Assembly: GCA_905221605.1 (NCBI GenBank)
Contig: CAJNDS010000669.1
Span: 413,634 to 477,633 of the forward strand
Source: Symbiodinium natans
Lineage: Eukaryota; Sar; Dinophyceae; Suessiales; Symbiodiniaceae
Direction: 5' to 3'
Length of the DNA stretch: 64,000 bases
Shown: piece after piece, positions 10,728-20,986 of the stretch
Position numbering within the stretch: the first letter of the stretch is position 1
How the letters are laid out: every line of letters starts with the position of its first letter
Translations under genes and position numbers: made by a program
Notes under the pieces: model-generated
What the model saw: only the letters and a program-made list of their open reading frames with translations
Told to the model about the DNA's origin: nothing
Databases searched by the model: none

Positions 10728-12942
10728 CTATAGCAAGTGCTGCAGACACACACTCAAGATCTCTCCGCAGCATAGTTTTCGACTCAGGCTAGTGAGCGTC
10801 TTCGGAATCTGCACGACCTGTACACGAACATTCTCAAACAACTTTCCTTGACCTTCACCTGCCATGTCCATTAGTGCGTTGTAATCGCTTCTGTTCGGTG
10901 TGAATTTCCGAGGATTTCCTGTAATGAGACACGTGAGAGTGAAACTGCAGGGTTGGGCATTGAACATCTTCTTTAACTTTTCACGAAACGCCTTTACGAT
11001 GTCGTGCTTGAGGGAGGTCGTCACGGAGATGCCGTGGTTGAAGTCCAGCAGGTAGTCGATGCCCGGGTAATTCTCTGGGCTATGCAGAACACGTCCCTCT
11101 AGACTGCCTTTCTGCACAGCCTTCCGCCATCTGTCATCGAAGATTTGATCAGTGTCACACTCTAGGAGCTGCAAACCCTCCTTTAACTGGAAATCATTGA
11201 CCGGTGTGCGGTTCCATTGGGCCCTTTTCCCAGCCGGCTGTGCCGCATTGGTGACCTCAAAGGCTGTGAACCCTTGTTTGCCCGGCCAAAAGGTTGTCAA
11301 AAGCGGGCCTACACACTCCTCAAGCACATACCTCGACTCTGGCTTGCCTGCATTCCACAGCTCCACGAGCTTGTCATAGTGCTGATCGACAAGCAGTGCG
11401 GCAGCGCCAGGAGAGCAGACGGTGACATTGTTTGAGATCCCATCTGCACTGAGGTATGTGAAGAGCCTGGTCGGCATCTTCTTCTCGTCAACGGTGCGCA
11501 AATCACCCTCAAAAGCACGTTCGACCGTCGTGAAGTCCTTTGCCTCGGCCCTCTGCAGCTGGAGGGCTCGTTTGTAGCCCGTCTGGCTTGCCAGAAGAGT
11601 GCGCAGAGCACCTCCGACCTGCTGGAACCTTCGGCGCATATCCTTCTGGTCAACCTGAGTCTCCAACTGTGCATAGCACGCTTCCACCTCGGCCCACCTG
11701 AAAGCTTCTACGAAGACACACTCGCCGCTTTTGACGAGCTGGCTGTAGTGTTTCGGGTCAGGGCTGCAGGCGATCACTGTCTTGGCAAACAACTTCAAGG
11801 TGGAGGTCTTTGTTTCGGAGGCATCCACTAGGTACCAGTTGCTGGTGTTCTTCAGGTACGGGGAGGCGAAAGCATCCCATGTTAACATCGACTGGCTCTG
11901 ACCCTTCCACTGGCCACCCTGGCCCTTGGTGAAAAGGAAGACCGCCCCACCCTCCCGGGCTTCACAGACGATGGCCTCGGGCGGCGGAATCCCGTCTGGC
12001 AGCTGGCCCGTCACCAGGTGCCAGAGGCCCAGCGCCAAATTGCGGCTCTTCCCGATGCCCGGGACGCCCAACATGGCCACTCGCTCGATGCCGCCCTTCA
12101 TGAGCTCGAAGGTGGCATGCCAGGCCCGGCGCGTCGTAGTGCGCGTCAATAATTTTGGCCCGCTCTCGCCGTAGGGCTTTACGGGCAAGGACTTCGTGAG
12201 GTTGAAGACCTGCACGCCTGCAACAGGGGCGCAGACAAAAGAGATCACTCACCCCAAAGCCCCCAAGCGGCCTTCACCCAAGTCCTGTGGCGTAGCGTTG
12301 GCCAGCTCCCGGATGAACTCCGTGGCTTCCGGGTCGTCCTCACAAACTTCCCCAGTGACCCCAAGGCACCCCTCCAATCTCCGCTGAGGCCCGCGCCTGG
12401 AACCCGCTCGCGGCCATGGGCTGGGCAGACACAGCGGCGATGCGCTTGGCCAGGTTTCCGGCAGGGCCACCAGCAATTTTGTAGGGCTCGGCCACTAGCC
12501 GCTCATAGGTCAGGTCCATCAGCGCGGTGCCTTTCACCTTCTGCTGCTTCAAAGTCCCAACAATCTCTTGCACCTCTTCGGCGTAGTTATCTGCTTCCAA
12601 GGCCGCCCGGACCCAAGAACTGACCTGCCATCCATGCTCGCAGACCCGAAGCTTCAAGCAAGAGACATCGCAAAGCGCCTCATCCGCTTTAAAGCGCTTG
12701 ATCTCCTGAGCTGTCTTTCGCAGCCACGCGGCCTGCGCCAATGGGCACAGCCTAAACAATGCTCCAGTCTGCGAGCCTTCACGGACAGCCCGCCTGATCC
12801 AAGCCTGCCTAGAGCTACCAAACCCAAACCGGCAAGAACACAAGCTCCCTAAACGTGCCTCTGTCGCTGCGCGTTCCACGTCCTCGCTGCAGGAGGCCTG
12901 ACAAGTTGAAGCTGCAGTGAACGCATGAGGCGTGCAACACAC
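10728..12942 (-). CDS. Crinkler/RHS-type P-loop ATPase with SAM-like N-terminus and nuclease-like C-terminus (frame-broken)
   Basis: The main open frame (10728-12248, 506 residues) has a clear Walker A, GVPGIGKS, at residues 61-68, of the kind shared by trypanosomatid RHS and oomycete Crinkler proteins. Near its C-terminus (residues about 395-416), GIDYLL followed by ISVTTSLKHDI resembles the D...Q-x-T-x-S-x-x-H pattern of the restriction-endonuclease-like domain of this superfamily. Upstream on the same strand (12340-12942), LTYERLV...GPAGNLAKRI looks like a SAM-type helical domain. The segments are not one clean frame. A one-base shift occurs near a GGAGGGG run at about 12385. A single in-frame TGA stands at 12249-12251, inside a GTGAGT...TTGCAG stretch that could be a tiny GT-AG intron. 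Proteins of this class act as host-directed effectors or in conflict between genomes; its role here is unknown. Confidence 0.65.
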
Positions 12943-14629
12943 AAGTAAGCAGCATCACAGAGGCCATTGCTGTTTTTGAGGCTTCGAGTTTCAAAGTTCT
13001 AGCTGGCACGAGCAGGCACAAGCTCACTGAAAACAAGCCATCAGATAAGTTACTCACGGGACCTGAACAAGAACCTCCATGTCCATAGAATCTACAGAAA
13101 CGCAATTAACTGCCAGCGGCTTAAGAAGTCCCCGGCCTTCAGCTTCAGGACGCCAGCGTGGAGTCGCTTCAGGGCACCAGCGCTGCTGGCCGCTGTCAAC
13201 GCGAGAGCCCAGCGAGATCCAGCTAGACCAAGCCAGAGGCCCGCGAGCAGTAACACTGTGGCGCCAAATTTTCCACCACGTTTTGCCATGATTTTCTTGT
13301 TTCAGCCAAAGCACTGCGCACCAGCACAGCACAAACCAAAATCTCTGAATAACGAACTTCCAACAGCAGAAGCTCTATCTAACAACAGCCCAAGCTGCTT
13401 GAGAAGCATCCTGGCTTCGGCATCATCTATGCACGTGCCCGGCAACAAGCAAGGAAAGAAAGCGAAGCAGCTCGGCAACAACACCCTGGCACGAAAGCCT
13501 TCTTGGCATCTTCGACCGGGTCAGCAGTCCGCGCTGGGGCCTGCAAGCGCAAGACCATCCCAAGTAACCCTAGCTCCACAAACTTTGCAACACAGCTTCG
13601 ACCGGTCCTGCTTTTCGGAATCTGAGAGCTTCGGTGCACCTGGCAGGGTTTTGGGCAACTGCACTGCCGCAGAAATCTGATGCAACCTCCAATCTGTGCC
13701 TGCGCCACGATTCCTTCCAAGTGACCACCTCCAAACAGCAGCAATACGTGCAAAGTAAAACGAATAGCCGAACAAGAACATGCTCTCGCACGAACAACAG
13801 AAGCGCCAAGCTGGGCCAGGATTGCCCACCTCTGGGGCGCTGCTTTCGCAGTCCTTGTAAGAAAAGCCATCATCGCGCAGCCTGCGGCCGAACAGCTGCG
13901 AGCAAGCAAAAGCACAAAAATCACCCACATGCAACAACAAATCACAGGAAAAAATCTGCAAAAAACTCCACACGAAAATGCCCAGGAAAAACCTCCCACG
14001 AAAACGACATTCTGGTGGGAAGGTCTGGCAAAAACAGATAAGCAACACGCCTGCTGATTAACATCGTCGAGACCCCCTTTTGCATTGCTTCCTCACAATT
14101 AGTTCCAGGTCGGACGCTTACCGTTGCACTACAGGTAGCCGATCTCAACAAATCAGCTGGATCTCGCCCACCAAACGGTTGAGCGCAAACGGGCTGCACA
14201 AATGAGCAAAAAAATCTCAGAACAAGCCGGATTTTCAAACCCATGCTCCCGGACTCAAGCTCTGCAAGCGAAAATCAAAATTAAGCAAGTTCTTTCCCAG
14301 TGATGTGGTCGCTTCACTGAAACATCAAAATCGAGCAGCAAGCAGAATAGCACAACTCAAAGTGGGAAAAAATCTCCAAGTCAATCATGTAAAAGATTTG
14401 TGGAAACCTGCACCTCAACAAGAAAAAATCGTAAGAAACTCAAACACTCTATGCAAATGTACCGTCGAAAAATGAGAGGGGCTTCTGGGGTTAACGTTTA
14501 AGGTTTAGGATGTTTAGGCTGGGGCTTAAGCGGCTTTTGCTTCTCTGCACGCTGCACGGTTGCGGCTGCAACGCTCAGGTACCCCCCCTCCCAATCCTGG
14601 GGGCTTCCCTTAGAGGGGCAAATCCTTTT
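12943..14629. other. Intergenic DNA, no firm gene
   Basis: No firm gene. The one frame worth noting is minus-strand 13092-13289 (65 residues): MAKRGGKFGATVLLLAGLWL begins like a signal peptide or signal anchor, with a basic start and a Leu/Ala core, but it lacks a recognisable mature domain. It lies upstream of the Crinkler/RHS-like gene on the same strand, so it could be an unspliced first exon. The rest (13.3-14.63 kb) is AC-rich on the plus strand without motifs. Confidence 0.35.
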
Positions 14630-15905
14630 GGCACGTCTGGCACACTGGCACGTTGCCAAAAATCGGCGTGCCAACATTTTGGCACGTTTGACACGCTGGC
14701 ACGTTGCCATAACTCGGCGTGCCAAAATTCTGGCACGCCCGGCACGCCGGCACGTTGCCAAAACTCGGTGTGCCAAAATGCCGGCACGCCTGGCACGCCG
14801 GCACCCCTCCACCAAGCAGCGTGCCAACTGTGCCGGAATTTTGGCACACCTCCCCGCGGCCGCGTGCCAGTGTGCCAACCGTGCCAGTTTTTGGCACGCC
14901 TCCCCGCGGCCGCGTGCCAGCGTGCCAACCGTGCCAGAATTTTTGGCACACCTCCCTGCGGCCGGCGTGCCAACCGTGCCAGAATTTTTGGCACACCTCC
15001 CCGCGGCCGCGTGCCAGCGTGCCAACCGTGCCAAGCATTTTTGGCACGCCTCCCCACGGCCGCGCGCCAGCGCGCCAACCGTGCCGCGGTCGCGTGCCAG
15101 CGTGCCAACCGTGCCAGGCATTTTTGGCACGCCTGCCCGCGGCCGCGTGCCAGCGTGCCAACCGTGCCAGGCATTTTTGGCACGCCTCCCCACGGCCGCG
15201 AGCCAGCGCGCCAACCGTGCCAGGCATTTTTGGCACGCCCCCCCGCGGCCGCGTGCCTGCGTGCCAACCGTGCCAGGCATTTTTGGCACGCCTCCCCACG
15301 GCCGCGTGCCAGCGTGCCAACTGCCGCAGCAGCGTGCCAGTGTGCCAACTGTGCCAGAATTTTGGCACACCTCCCCGTCGCCGTGTGCCAGTGTGCCAAC
15401 TGTGCCAGAAACACCCTTCACGGTGCCAACCGGGCATTTTGGCATGCCCCCCCGCGGCCGCGTGCCAGCGTGCCAAGCGTGCCGGAATTTTTGGCACGCC
15501 CCCCCGCGGCCGCGTGCCAGCGTGCCAACCGTGCCGGAATTTTGGCGCGGCCGCGTGCCAAGCGTGCCGGAATTTTTGGCACGCCCCCCCGCGGCCGCGT
15601 GCCAGCGTGCCAACCGTGCCGGAAGTTTGGCACGCCTAGCCGCGGCCGCGTGCCAACGTGCCAAGCGTGCCGGAATTTTTGGCACGCCTCCCCGCGGCCG
15701 CGCACCAGCGTGCCAAGCGTGCCCGGAATTTTTGGCACGTCACCCGCGGCCGCGTGCGAGCGTGCCAAGCGTGCCGGAATTTTGGCACGCCTCCCCGCGG
15801 CCGCGTGCCAGCGTGCCAACCGTGCCAGGCATTTTTGGCACGCCTCCCCGCGGCGCGTGCCAGCGTGCCAACCGTGCCGGAATTTTGGCACGCCTCCCTG
15901 CGCCC
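14630..15905. repeat. Hairpin-forming GGCACGC...GCGTGCC satellite, unit about 53 bp
   Basis: About 22 units. A typical unit is TTTTTGGCACGC, CTCCCCGCGGCCGCG, TGCCA, GCGTGCCAA, CCGTGCC plus a short tail. TTGGCACGC and GCGTGCCAA are perfect 9-bp inverted arms, and the centre CGCGGCCGCG is itself palindromic (NotI site). Some units change both arms together to TTGGCACAC and GTGTGCCAA (about 14844-14880 and 15359-15400). The first 200 bp are a looser variant. All six frames are open across long parts of the array because of its composition; I reject those frames as genes. The array ends about 17 bp before the stop codon of the viral helicase gene. Confidence 0.9.
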
Positions 15906-15921
15906 GCCTGCTTAACCGCGC

Positions 15922-18900
15922 TTAAAGCACGCTCAGCAGCTCCGAGCTGGTCGCCCTGCTGGCCCCGACGTAGAGGTGCCGCAGGTTGAAGTGCTGCGTG
16001 CACGCGTCCAACAGCCACACCCGGCCGCGGAGCGTCAGCCCCTGGCAGCTCGCGTAGGTAATGGCGTGGCACAGCCGCGTGTGCCGCAGCAGCTCCGCGT
16101 GGGTGAACTGCTGCCCGCCGTCCAGCGCGACGCGCTCCGCGCCCACTTCGGCCACCCGCACGAAGGTGCCCTTGGCCACCTTGCCGCCGGCGCCCACCAG
16201 CCGCAGCCCGGGCCAAACTCGCATCGACTGCGGGGCGTTGGTCGTGGGCGCGCCCGGCGCCTGGTGCTCGATCACCACGGCGTCCGCGGGCGCCAGGCGC
16301 CTGTTCTCCCGCTCGTTGACCTGTACGCGGTGCGCGTGCGAGAGCACCAGGCACACGTCGGGGTGCGCGCCCGGCGGCCGCGGGAACTCGCGGCGCACCA
16401 CCCTCACGGCCTCGGCCAGGGCCACCTCCTCGGGCTCGCCCACCCGAAGCCAGCTGATGAACCGGAAGATGCGCTCGTCCGAGCGGCGGTTCTCCGTGAG
16501 CTCGTGGCAGCAGCCGCCCGCCAGGTCCCGCAGCAGGTCGCTGTCCTTCAGCGGCCGCTCCACGCGGGCCCCGGCAAAGCTGTCGAGCACCGCCGGCAGC
16601 TGCCGGAAATCGCCCATGAGCAGGAAGCTCACGCCGCGATCCAGCGCCACGCAGGCCACGTCGGCCCAGAGCCCCGTGTCCATCTGCGTGACTTCCTCGA
16701 TCACCAGCCAGTCGAGCTGGCAGCGGCCGTTGCGCACCGTGCGACGCACCCAGTGGTCGGCAGTCTGAGCCCCCAAACCCAAGTTCTGCGCCGCGCAGTG
16801 GGTCTTCGAGACCAGCTGCACCACGTCACCGGCCTCCCGCAGCTGCTCCACGATGCGCCTCGCGAGGTGCGTCTTCCCCGTGCGCCGCAGCCCGGTGAGC
16901 AGCAGGCTGCGACCCTGCAGACAGTGGGCCAGCGGGTCGTCCACTTGCTCCCAGCCGCGGCGCTGCGGCGGCCCAGCCTGGATCTCCGGCTCGAAGTGGC
17001 GCCCGCGCAGCTGCTCGACCTGCTCGCACCTGTAGACCGGCGTGCCGTCGGGGTGGCGCAGGCGCGTGAGCCGCTCCACCGCAGGCCAGTACTTCTTGGG
17101 CAGGTCCTGCAAGCCCAGGCAGTCGGTTTTCAGGAACTTGAGGTAGCGCATCGGCACCTCCGCCAGCATCTGTCGAATCCGGGCCACGGCGCAGTACTCC
17201 GCCGCCATGACGAAGTCCCAAGCGGGCCGATGCGAGGCGTTGCTGAAGAGCTGCGTCACGAAGATGTGGTCCCAGTGCGTTTTGCCGGCCGCATCCACGA
17301 AGGTCTGCCGGTACTGGCAACCGTGGCCATCGAGCTGGTTGTTCGAGGTGCGCATCAGGTAGATGAGGTCCACGTTGCGCGCCCACAGGCCGATCAGAGC
17401 GTTGACGCTCAGCTTGGCCAGGTGCTCCTCGGGCCAGGCCTGCTCCATCTTGCGAAGCGCCCAGGCAAGGCAGCTCGGGACCACGTGCGCGGTGGCGTCC
17501 AGGCTCCAGAGGAAGTCCTGCCACGTCGCAACGCCGGCCTCCAGCATGTGGGCGCACGCCGGCTTGGCGTACCAGCCCTCGCCCACGTACGGCAGCCGGC
17601 TCAGCAAAGCCACGCGCCCGTCCTTCCGCAGCTTGACATAGGTCAAGTCCGCCAGGCAGCCCTCCCGCGCCTCCTGCACCGAATCCAGCGGGCAGAACGC
17701 CGGCAGTTGGCCAGCCCGTTCTTGCGGCAGCGCACCACGTCCACGCCCCAGCAGACCCGGTCCTCGTTCCACTTCTGCAGCCCGCAGACCAGCGGGGGCA
17801 GCCTCGGCGAATTCACATAGGCCTCGCACGCCGCGGGGCTGAAGCGGCTCTCCAGCGCAGTCGCTTGCGAGTTTTCCAGGCTGGTCTTGAGCCGGTGGCA
17901 CTCGTGGCAGAGCGCCTGGAACTCCTGGATCTGCCCGCGGAAGGCGGTGCTCACCGGCACCACGTGGTCGAACTCGCAGGTGCCGAGGGCGATGGGCGCG
18001 CCGCACAGTTTGCAGGCACCGCCCTGGGAGGCCAGGATCTGCTCCCGCTGCTGCGGCACCTCGCGCTGCGCCCGGAGCAGGTGCAAGAAGACCTCGTTGG
18101 TGGCGCCGGCCAGCCTCTGGCCGCGGTACTTCAGCCCGAAGCGCTCCATCCACGCCTGCAGCATCTCGGCATCGTCGGGCAGCTCGCAGATGACGCAGTC
18201 CGCCTCGCCCGCCCGCAGTCGCAGGCTGCGCCACTCGCAGAGGCTGCGCATGGCCACCCTGGGGCAGTGCCCCGCGACCAGCAGCGCGCCCCGCGCCTGC
18301 CGCAGGTCCCGCGTCCAGAAGTGACCTGCGCGGAGCTCGCCGTCCCACTCTCGCCATGCGCCGAACTCGGGCACTGTGGACTCCCGGCGCTCCGACCGGA
18401 AGCGGGGCCGCAAGCGCTCCGCGTCGTCGCACTGGAAGACGCTACGGGCGTTCTTGTAGAAGAACGCGTGCCCCTGCCAGGCCGTGAAGGCCACGGCACG
18501 CGCCTCCTTCACGGCCGGCTGGTAAGAGTCCAGGAGCTGACCCTGGCAGTTCACGAAGAGCATCGGCGCGCCCCGCCAGACGCAGAACTTGCGGATCTCC
18601 TCGGGCGTGATGCCCCGCTCCTGCCAGCCGCGGTCGCAGATGGTGTCGAAGTCGGAGAGCACCTCCTCCAGCGGCAGCCGCAGCAGCTCCGCTAGCTGCC
18701 GGGCCGCGCAGAGCTGGTCGTCCCGCTGCTCGAAGGCCGAGGCCAGGATCTCGTCGCCCTTGAAGAGCTGGTAAGAGACCTCGCGCAGGGCACCGAGCGG
18801 CTGCCGCAGGCTCGTTTCCACCAGCGTGCGGTTGTCGACGTGCTGCGTGGTCTGCGAGCTCAGCGTCCACTCCCGCGACCCGTCGAGGTGGTAGACCTCC

Positions 18901-19431
18901 TCCGAGAGCTCCATGATCACGTCGTCCTCTGAGGGGTCGCCCAGCCTTCTTGACGTTGCGGGCCACCTGCCCCTCCGACAGTCCGTCGTTCTGCCTTTGC
19001 AGCCCGACGTTCAGCGAGGTCATGGGCAGGTAATCCAGCCGCTCGTAGGCCCGGCCGTTCTTGCGGCGGCCGCGGATCCGCACCGGCACGTGGGCCAGCC
19101 ACTCCGTGTACTTCTCCTTGAAGAAGGCCTTGCCCAGCTTCGTAAGGTGGTAGTTGCCGTCCGGCGCCAATGTGCGCGCTAGCTTCTTCACGCCGCTGCG
19201 CAGCAGGATGTAATCGGAGGCGCCCTCGCGGATCAGCGGCTGCGACTCGTCGAACTGACGGCTCGGCGGCCGGCGGCCTGCAAGTTGGTAGTACAGCTGC
19301 CCGGCTCGCGTCAGGGCGCCGTTTGGGCGCCCGCGGAGGGGCAGAATCTGGGAGCCTAGCGCCGAGGCCCTTGGCCTGACCCCGGCTTCGGCCGCGCGGC
19401 GGATCTGCTCGCGCTGTTGCGCCCAACTCAT
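15922..19431 (-). CDS. Viral replication protein: HNH nuclease + family-B-like DNA polymerase + SF1 helicase (two frameshifts)
   Basis: A protein of about 1,170 residues read across two compensating one-base shifts (near 18935, at a GGG run, and near 17705). I chose the start at 19431 (MSWAQQ), which follows an A/G-rich leader. Middle third: an HNH domain with CKLCG, FDHVVP and LCHECHRLK. Next comes WGVDVVRCRKN, which may hold polymerase motif A. KLSVNALIG fits family-B motif B (K-x3-N-x3-G), and FLKTDCLGL fits motif C with TD. C-terminal 350 residues: an SF1 helicase of Pif1/RecD type with Walker A GLRRTGKT, Walker B VIEE, motif III GDFRQLP, a CQGLT step and the final YVGASRA. The helicase assignment is strong. 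The polymerase assignment is inference from the order and spacing of motifs. This is the replication core of the element and is transcribed opposite to the virion genes. If the shifts are real it is a pseudogene. Confidence 0.75.
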
Positions 19432-19619
19432 TCCTTTTCTTCTTTCTGGTCCGGCAAAAAAAACATCCGTCCGAGCAGATTTCGGGTCCGTAAACGAATT
19501 AGAGGGGAGTGGCTGATGTCTCAGAAACGAATTCGGCGGCTGCTGTAAGCTGCCCCTGCCGCGGGGGGCCTTGGGGGCAGGCCTGTGCCACGGGCGCCCG
19601 CCACCCTTTCTTCTAGCAG

Positions 19620-20193
19620 TCAAGCAAAGGGACACTCGACCTTGGCCGGCTCGTTTTTTTTGCAGCTGCAGGTCGGTGACCTCCAACAGCAGGCCGCACT
19701 GGGGGTTCATCACCCAGACCTGGCGCAGCTCGAGGCGCACCCTGGCGCTGCGGCCGGCGAGGTCGCCCGGCTCCTGTAGCGGGTATCCTTCCGTGTCCCA
19801 GAAGCGCCCCCTGTCCCAGTTGAGCTTGGCCTTCTGGATGGAGGTGCCCCGCTGGCTGGTCTTGAGGCAGGACTGCAGCCGCGCCTCCAGGTCGGAGGGT
19901 GAGAGGCTGCGGCCGAACACTTTGGGGTCCCTGCCCGATTTGGCCACGAGCAAGGACGCCAGCTCCTTTTCCACAACCTCGAAGAGCAGCACGACGGACT
20001 CATCCGGCTCGAAGCAGACGTTCACGCGGCGGGCGTCGGCGTCGCCGAAGGCGGTGGGGTGCCACAGGATGCGCAGCCAGGCGGGGCTGCTCCACGCGGG
20101 CACGACTCCGTCCGCCGCCTTGAGCGGCAGGTACTTGCCTCCCTTTGCGTTCGTGAGCAGCTCGCCCAGCTCGAAGCTCTGCCTTGATGCCAT
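19620..20193 (-). CDS. Conserved viral protein next to the polymerase, possible ssDNA-binding protein
   Basis: About 190 residues starting MASRQSFELG at 20193, the first minus-strand gene of the replication arm. It is rich in beta-strand-like alternation. The end VRLELRQVWVMNPQCGLLLEV resembles the last strands of an OB-fold, and its place upstream of the polymerase gene suits a single-stranded-DNA-binding protein; both points are inference. A run of eight A on the coding strand near 19655 shifts the frame. With seven, the gene would stop at 19620-19622; with eight, it reads on through about 190 bp of spacer into the replication protein. I therefore place the true end at 19620. No catalytic motif is visible. 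Confidence 0.5.
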
Positions 20194-20285
20194 GTTCTTC
20201 CGCTGGCGAGCCGGCGGCTCTATTTACCCTTCCATAAAAGACCACGGACTGGTCCGACCAAGATCCCCAACGCCCGCTGCCGCCC
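20194..20285. promoter_or_regulatory. Divergent promoter region between replication and virion arms
   Basis: Only 92 bp separate the start codons of the minus-strand replication arm and the plus-strand arm, so both promoters must lie here. It contains two A/T-rich steps, CTATTTACCC (about 20219-20228) and CCATAAAAG (about 20232-20240), in otherwise GC-rich DNA. These are the best candidates for TATA-like elements. Confidence 0.5.
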
Positions 20286-20399
20286 ATGACCCTGCGTGAG
20301 TGCGTCATGTGCAACCTCGAGCTGGCCTGCCTGCTCGCGGGGCTCGTCGTCTTCGTGTGGTACCTTTGCGATCCCATCAAAGAGTATGAGGCTCCTTGA
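20286..20399 (+). CDS. Small single-pass membrane protein (37 residues)
   Basis: The open frame starts MTLRECVMCNLELA and continues with LACLLAGLVVFVWYLC, a clear membrane segment of about 16-18 residues, then a short charged tail DPIKEYEAP. It is the first plus-strand gene after the divergent promoter. It overlaps the start of the methyltransferase gene by 14 bp in another frame, as in compact viral genomes. Conservation cannot be judged from one sequence. The function is unknown; a virion membrane or entry/exit role would be guesswork. Confidence 0.5.
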   Translation: MTLRECVMCNLELACLLAGLVVFVWYLCDPIKEYEAP

Positions 20400-20970
20400 G
20401 CTCTTTTCGGGCACGGGGCGCGCTTTCCGGGACAGGGGCTGGGAGGTCGTTTCCGTGGACCTCGATCCCAAGTTCGAGCCCACCGTCTGCTGCGACATCA
20501 TGGAGCTCGACGAGACTTCTTTGGGGCACTTCGACATGGTCTGGGCCAGCCCTGTGCGCACCGAGTACTCCCAGGCGCTGCGGAAGAGGCCCCGCAACCT
20601 CGAGGCGGGGGACCGCCTCGTGCTACGAGCGCTCGAGGTCATCCGCAAGTGGTGGGCCTTGGAGAACCCGCAGACGGGGCTGCTGAAAACTCGACCCTTC
20701 ATGCACGGGCTGCCCTTCTCGGACGTCTGCTACTGCAAGTACGGGTACCGGTACCGGAAGGCCACGAGGATCTGGCACAACCTGCCTTGGCGGCCCTCGG
20801 AAGCCATGTGCCTCAAAGGCAGCCGCTGCGCCGCCTTCGCGGACGGCATCCACCCCGAGGCAGCACAGCGGGGGACGACCGCCGGCCGCCGCGGCCAGCA
20901 GAGCCAGCAGCAGCTCTACAGCATGCCCCCGCGGCTCTGCGACGAGCTGGCCGCGGCTGTCAGCGGCTGA
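20386..20970 (+). CDS. C5 cytosine DNA methyltransferase-like protein lacking the catalytic cysteine
   Basis: 194 residues from ATG at 20386; an upstream in-frame ATG at 20296 would add 30 residues that overlap the membrane-protein gene, so I prefer the internal start. Motif I LLELFSGTG binds S-adenosylmethionine, VDLDPKF is motif II, WALENPQTG corresponds to the ENV motif, and RIWHNLPW may be motif VIII. The catalytic loop, normally P-(P/V)-C-T, reads ASPVRTEYS: codon CGC (Arg) stands at 20557-20559 where TGC (Cys) is expected, a one-base difference. The frame is otherwise intact. In known C5 enzymes this Cys makes the covalent bond to cytosine, so the protein should be inactive or have another role such as DNA binding. 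Confidence 0.8.
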   Translation: MRLLELFSGTGRAFRDRGWEVVSVDLDPKFEPTVCCDIMELDETSLGHFDMVWASPVRTEYSQALRKRPRNLEAGDRLVLRALEVIRKWWALENPQTGLLKTRPFMHGLPFSDVCYCKYGYRYRKATRIWHNLPWRPSEAMCLKGSRCAAFADGIHPEAAQRGTTAGRRGQQSQQQLYSMPPRLCDELAAAVSG

Positions 20971-20978
20971 TCGGGAGG

Positions 20979-20985
20979 TGTAAAG
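20979..20985 (+). promoter_or_regulatory. TGTAAAG start-proximal motif 1
   Basis: TGTAAAG lies 1 bp before the ATG of the packaging ATPase gene, in GC-rich DNA. The same heptamer or TGTAAAAG precedes two other virion genes (22707 and 25226). This suggests a shared late-type promoter or initiator element of the virus. Confidence 0.4.
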
Positions 20986-20986
20986 A

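Noticed and set aside
14498-15925. Long Cys/Ala/Arg-rich open frames over the GGCAC satellite (up to 471 codons)
   Set aside because: Open frames occur in several frames on both strands at once and follow the repeat unit, as expected from composition.
15976-17820. 614-codon plus-strand frame opposite the replication protein
   Set aside because: It is the antisense of a GC-rich gene; the minus strand carries helicase and HNH motifs.
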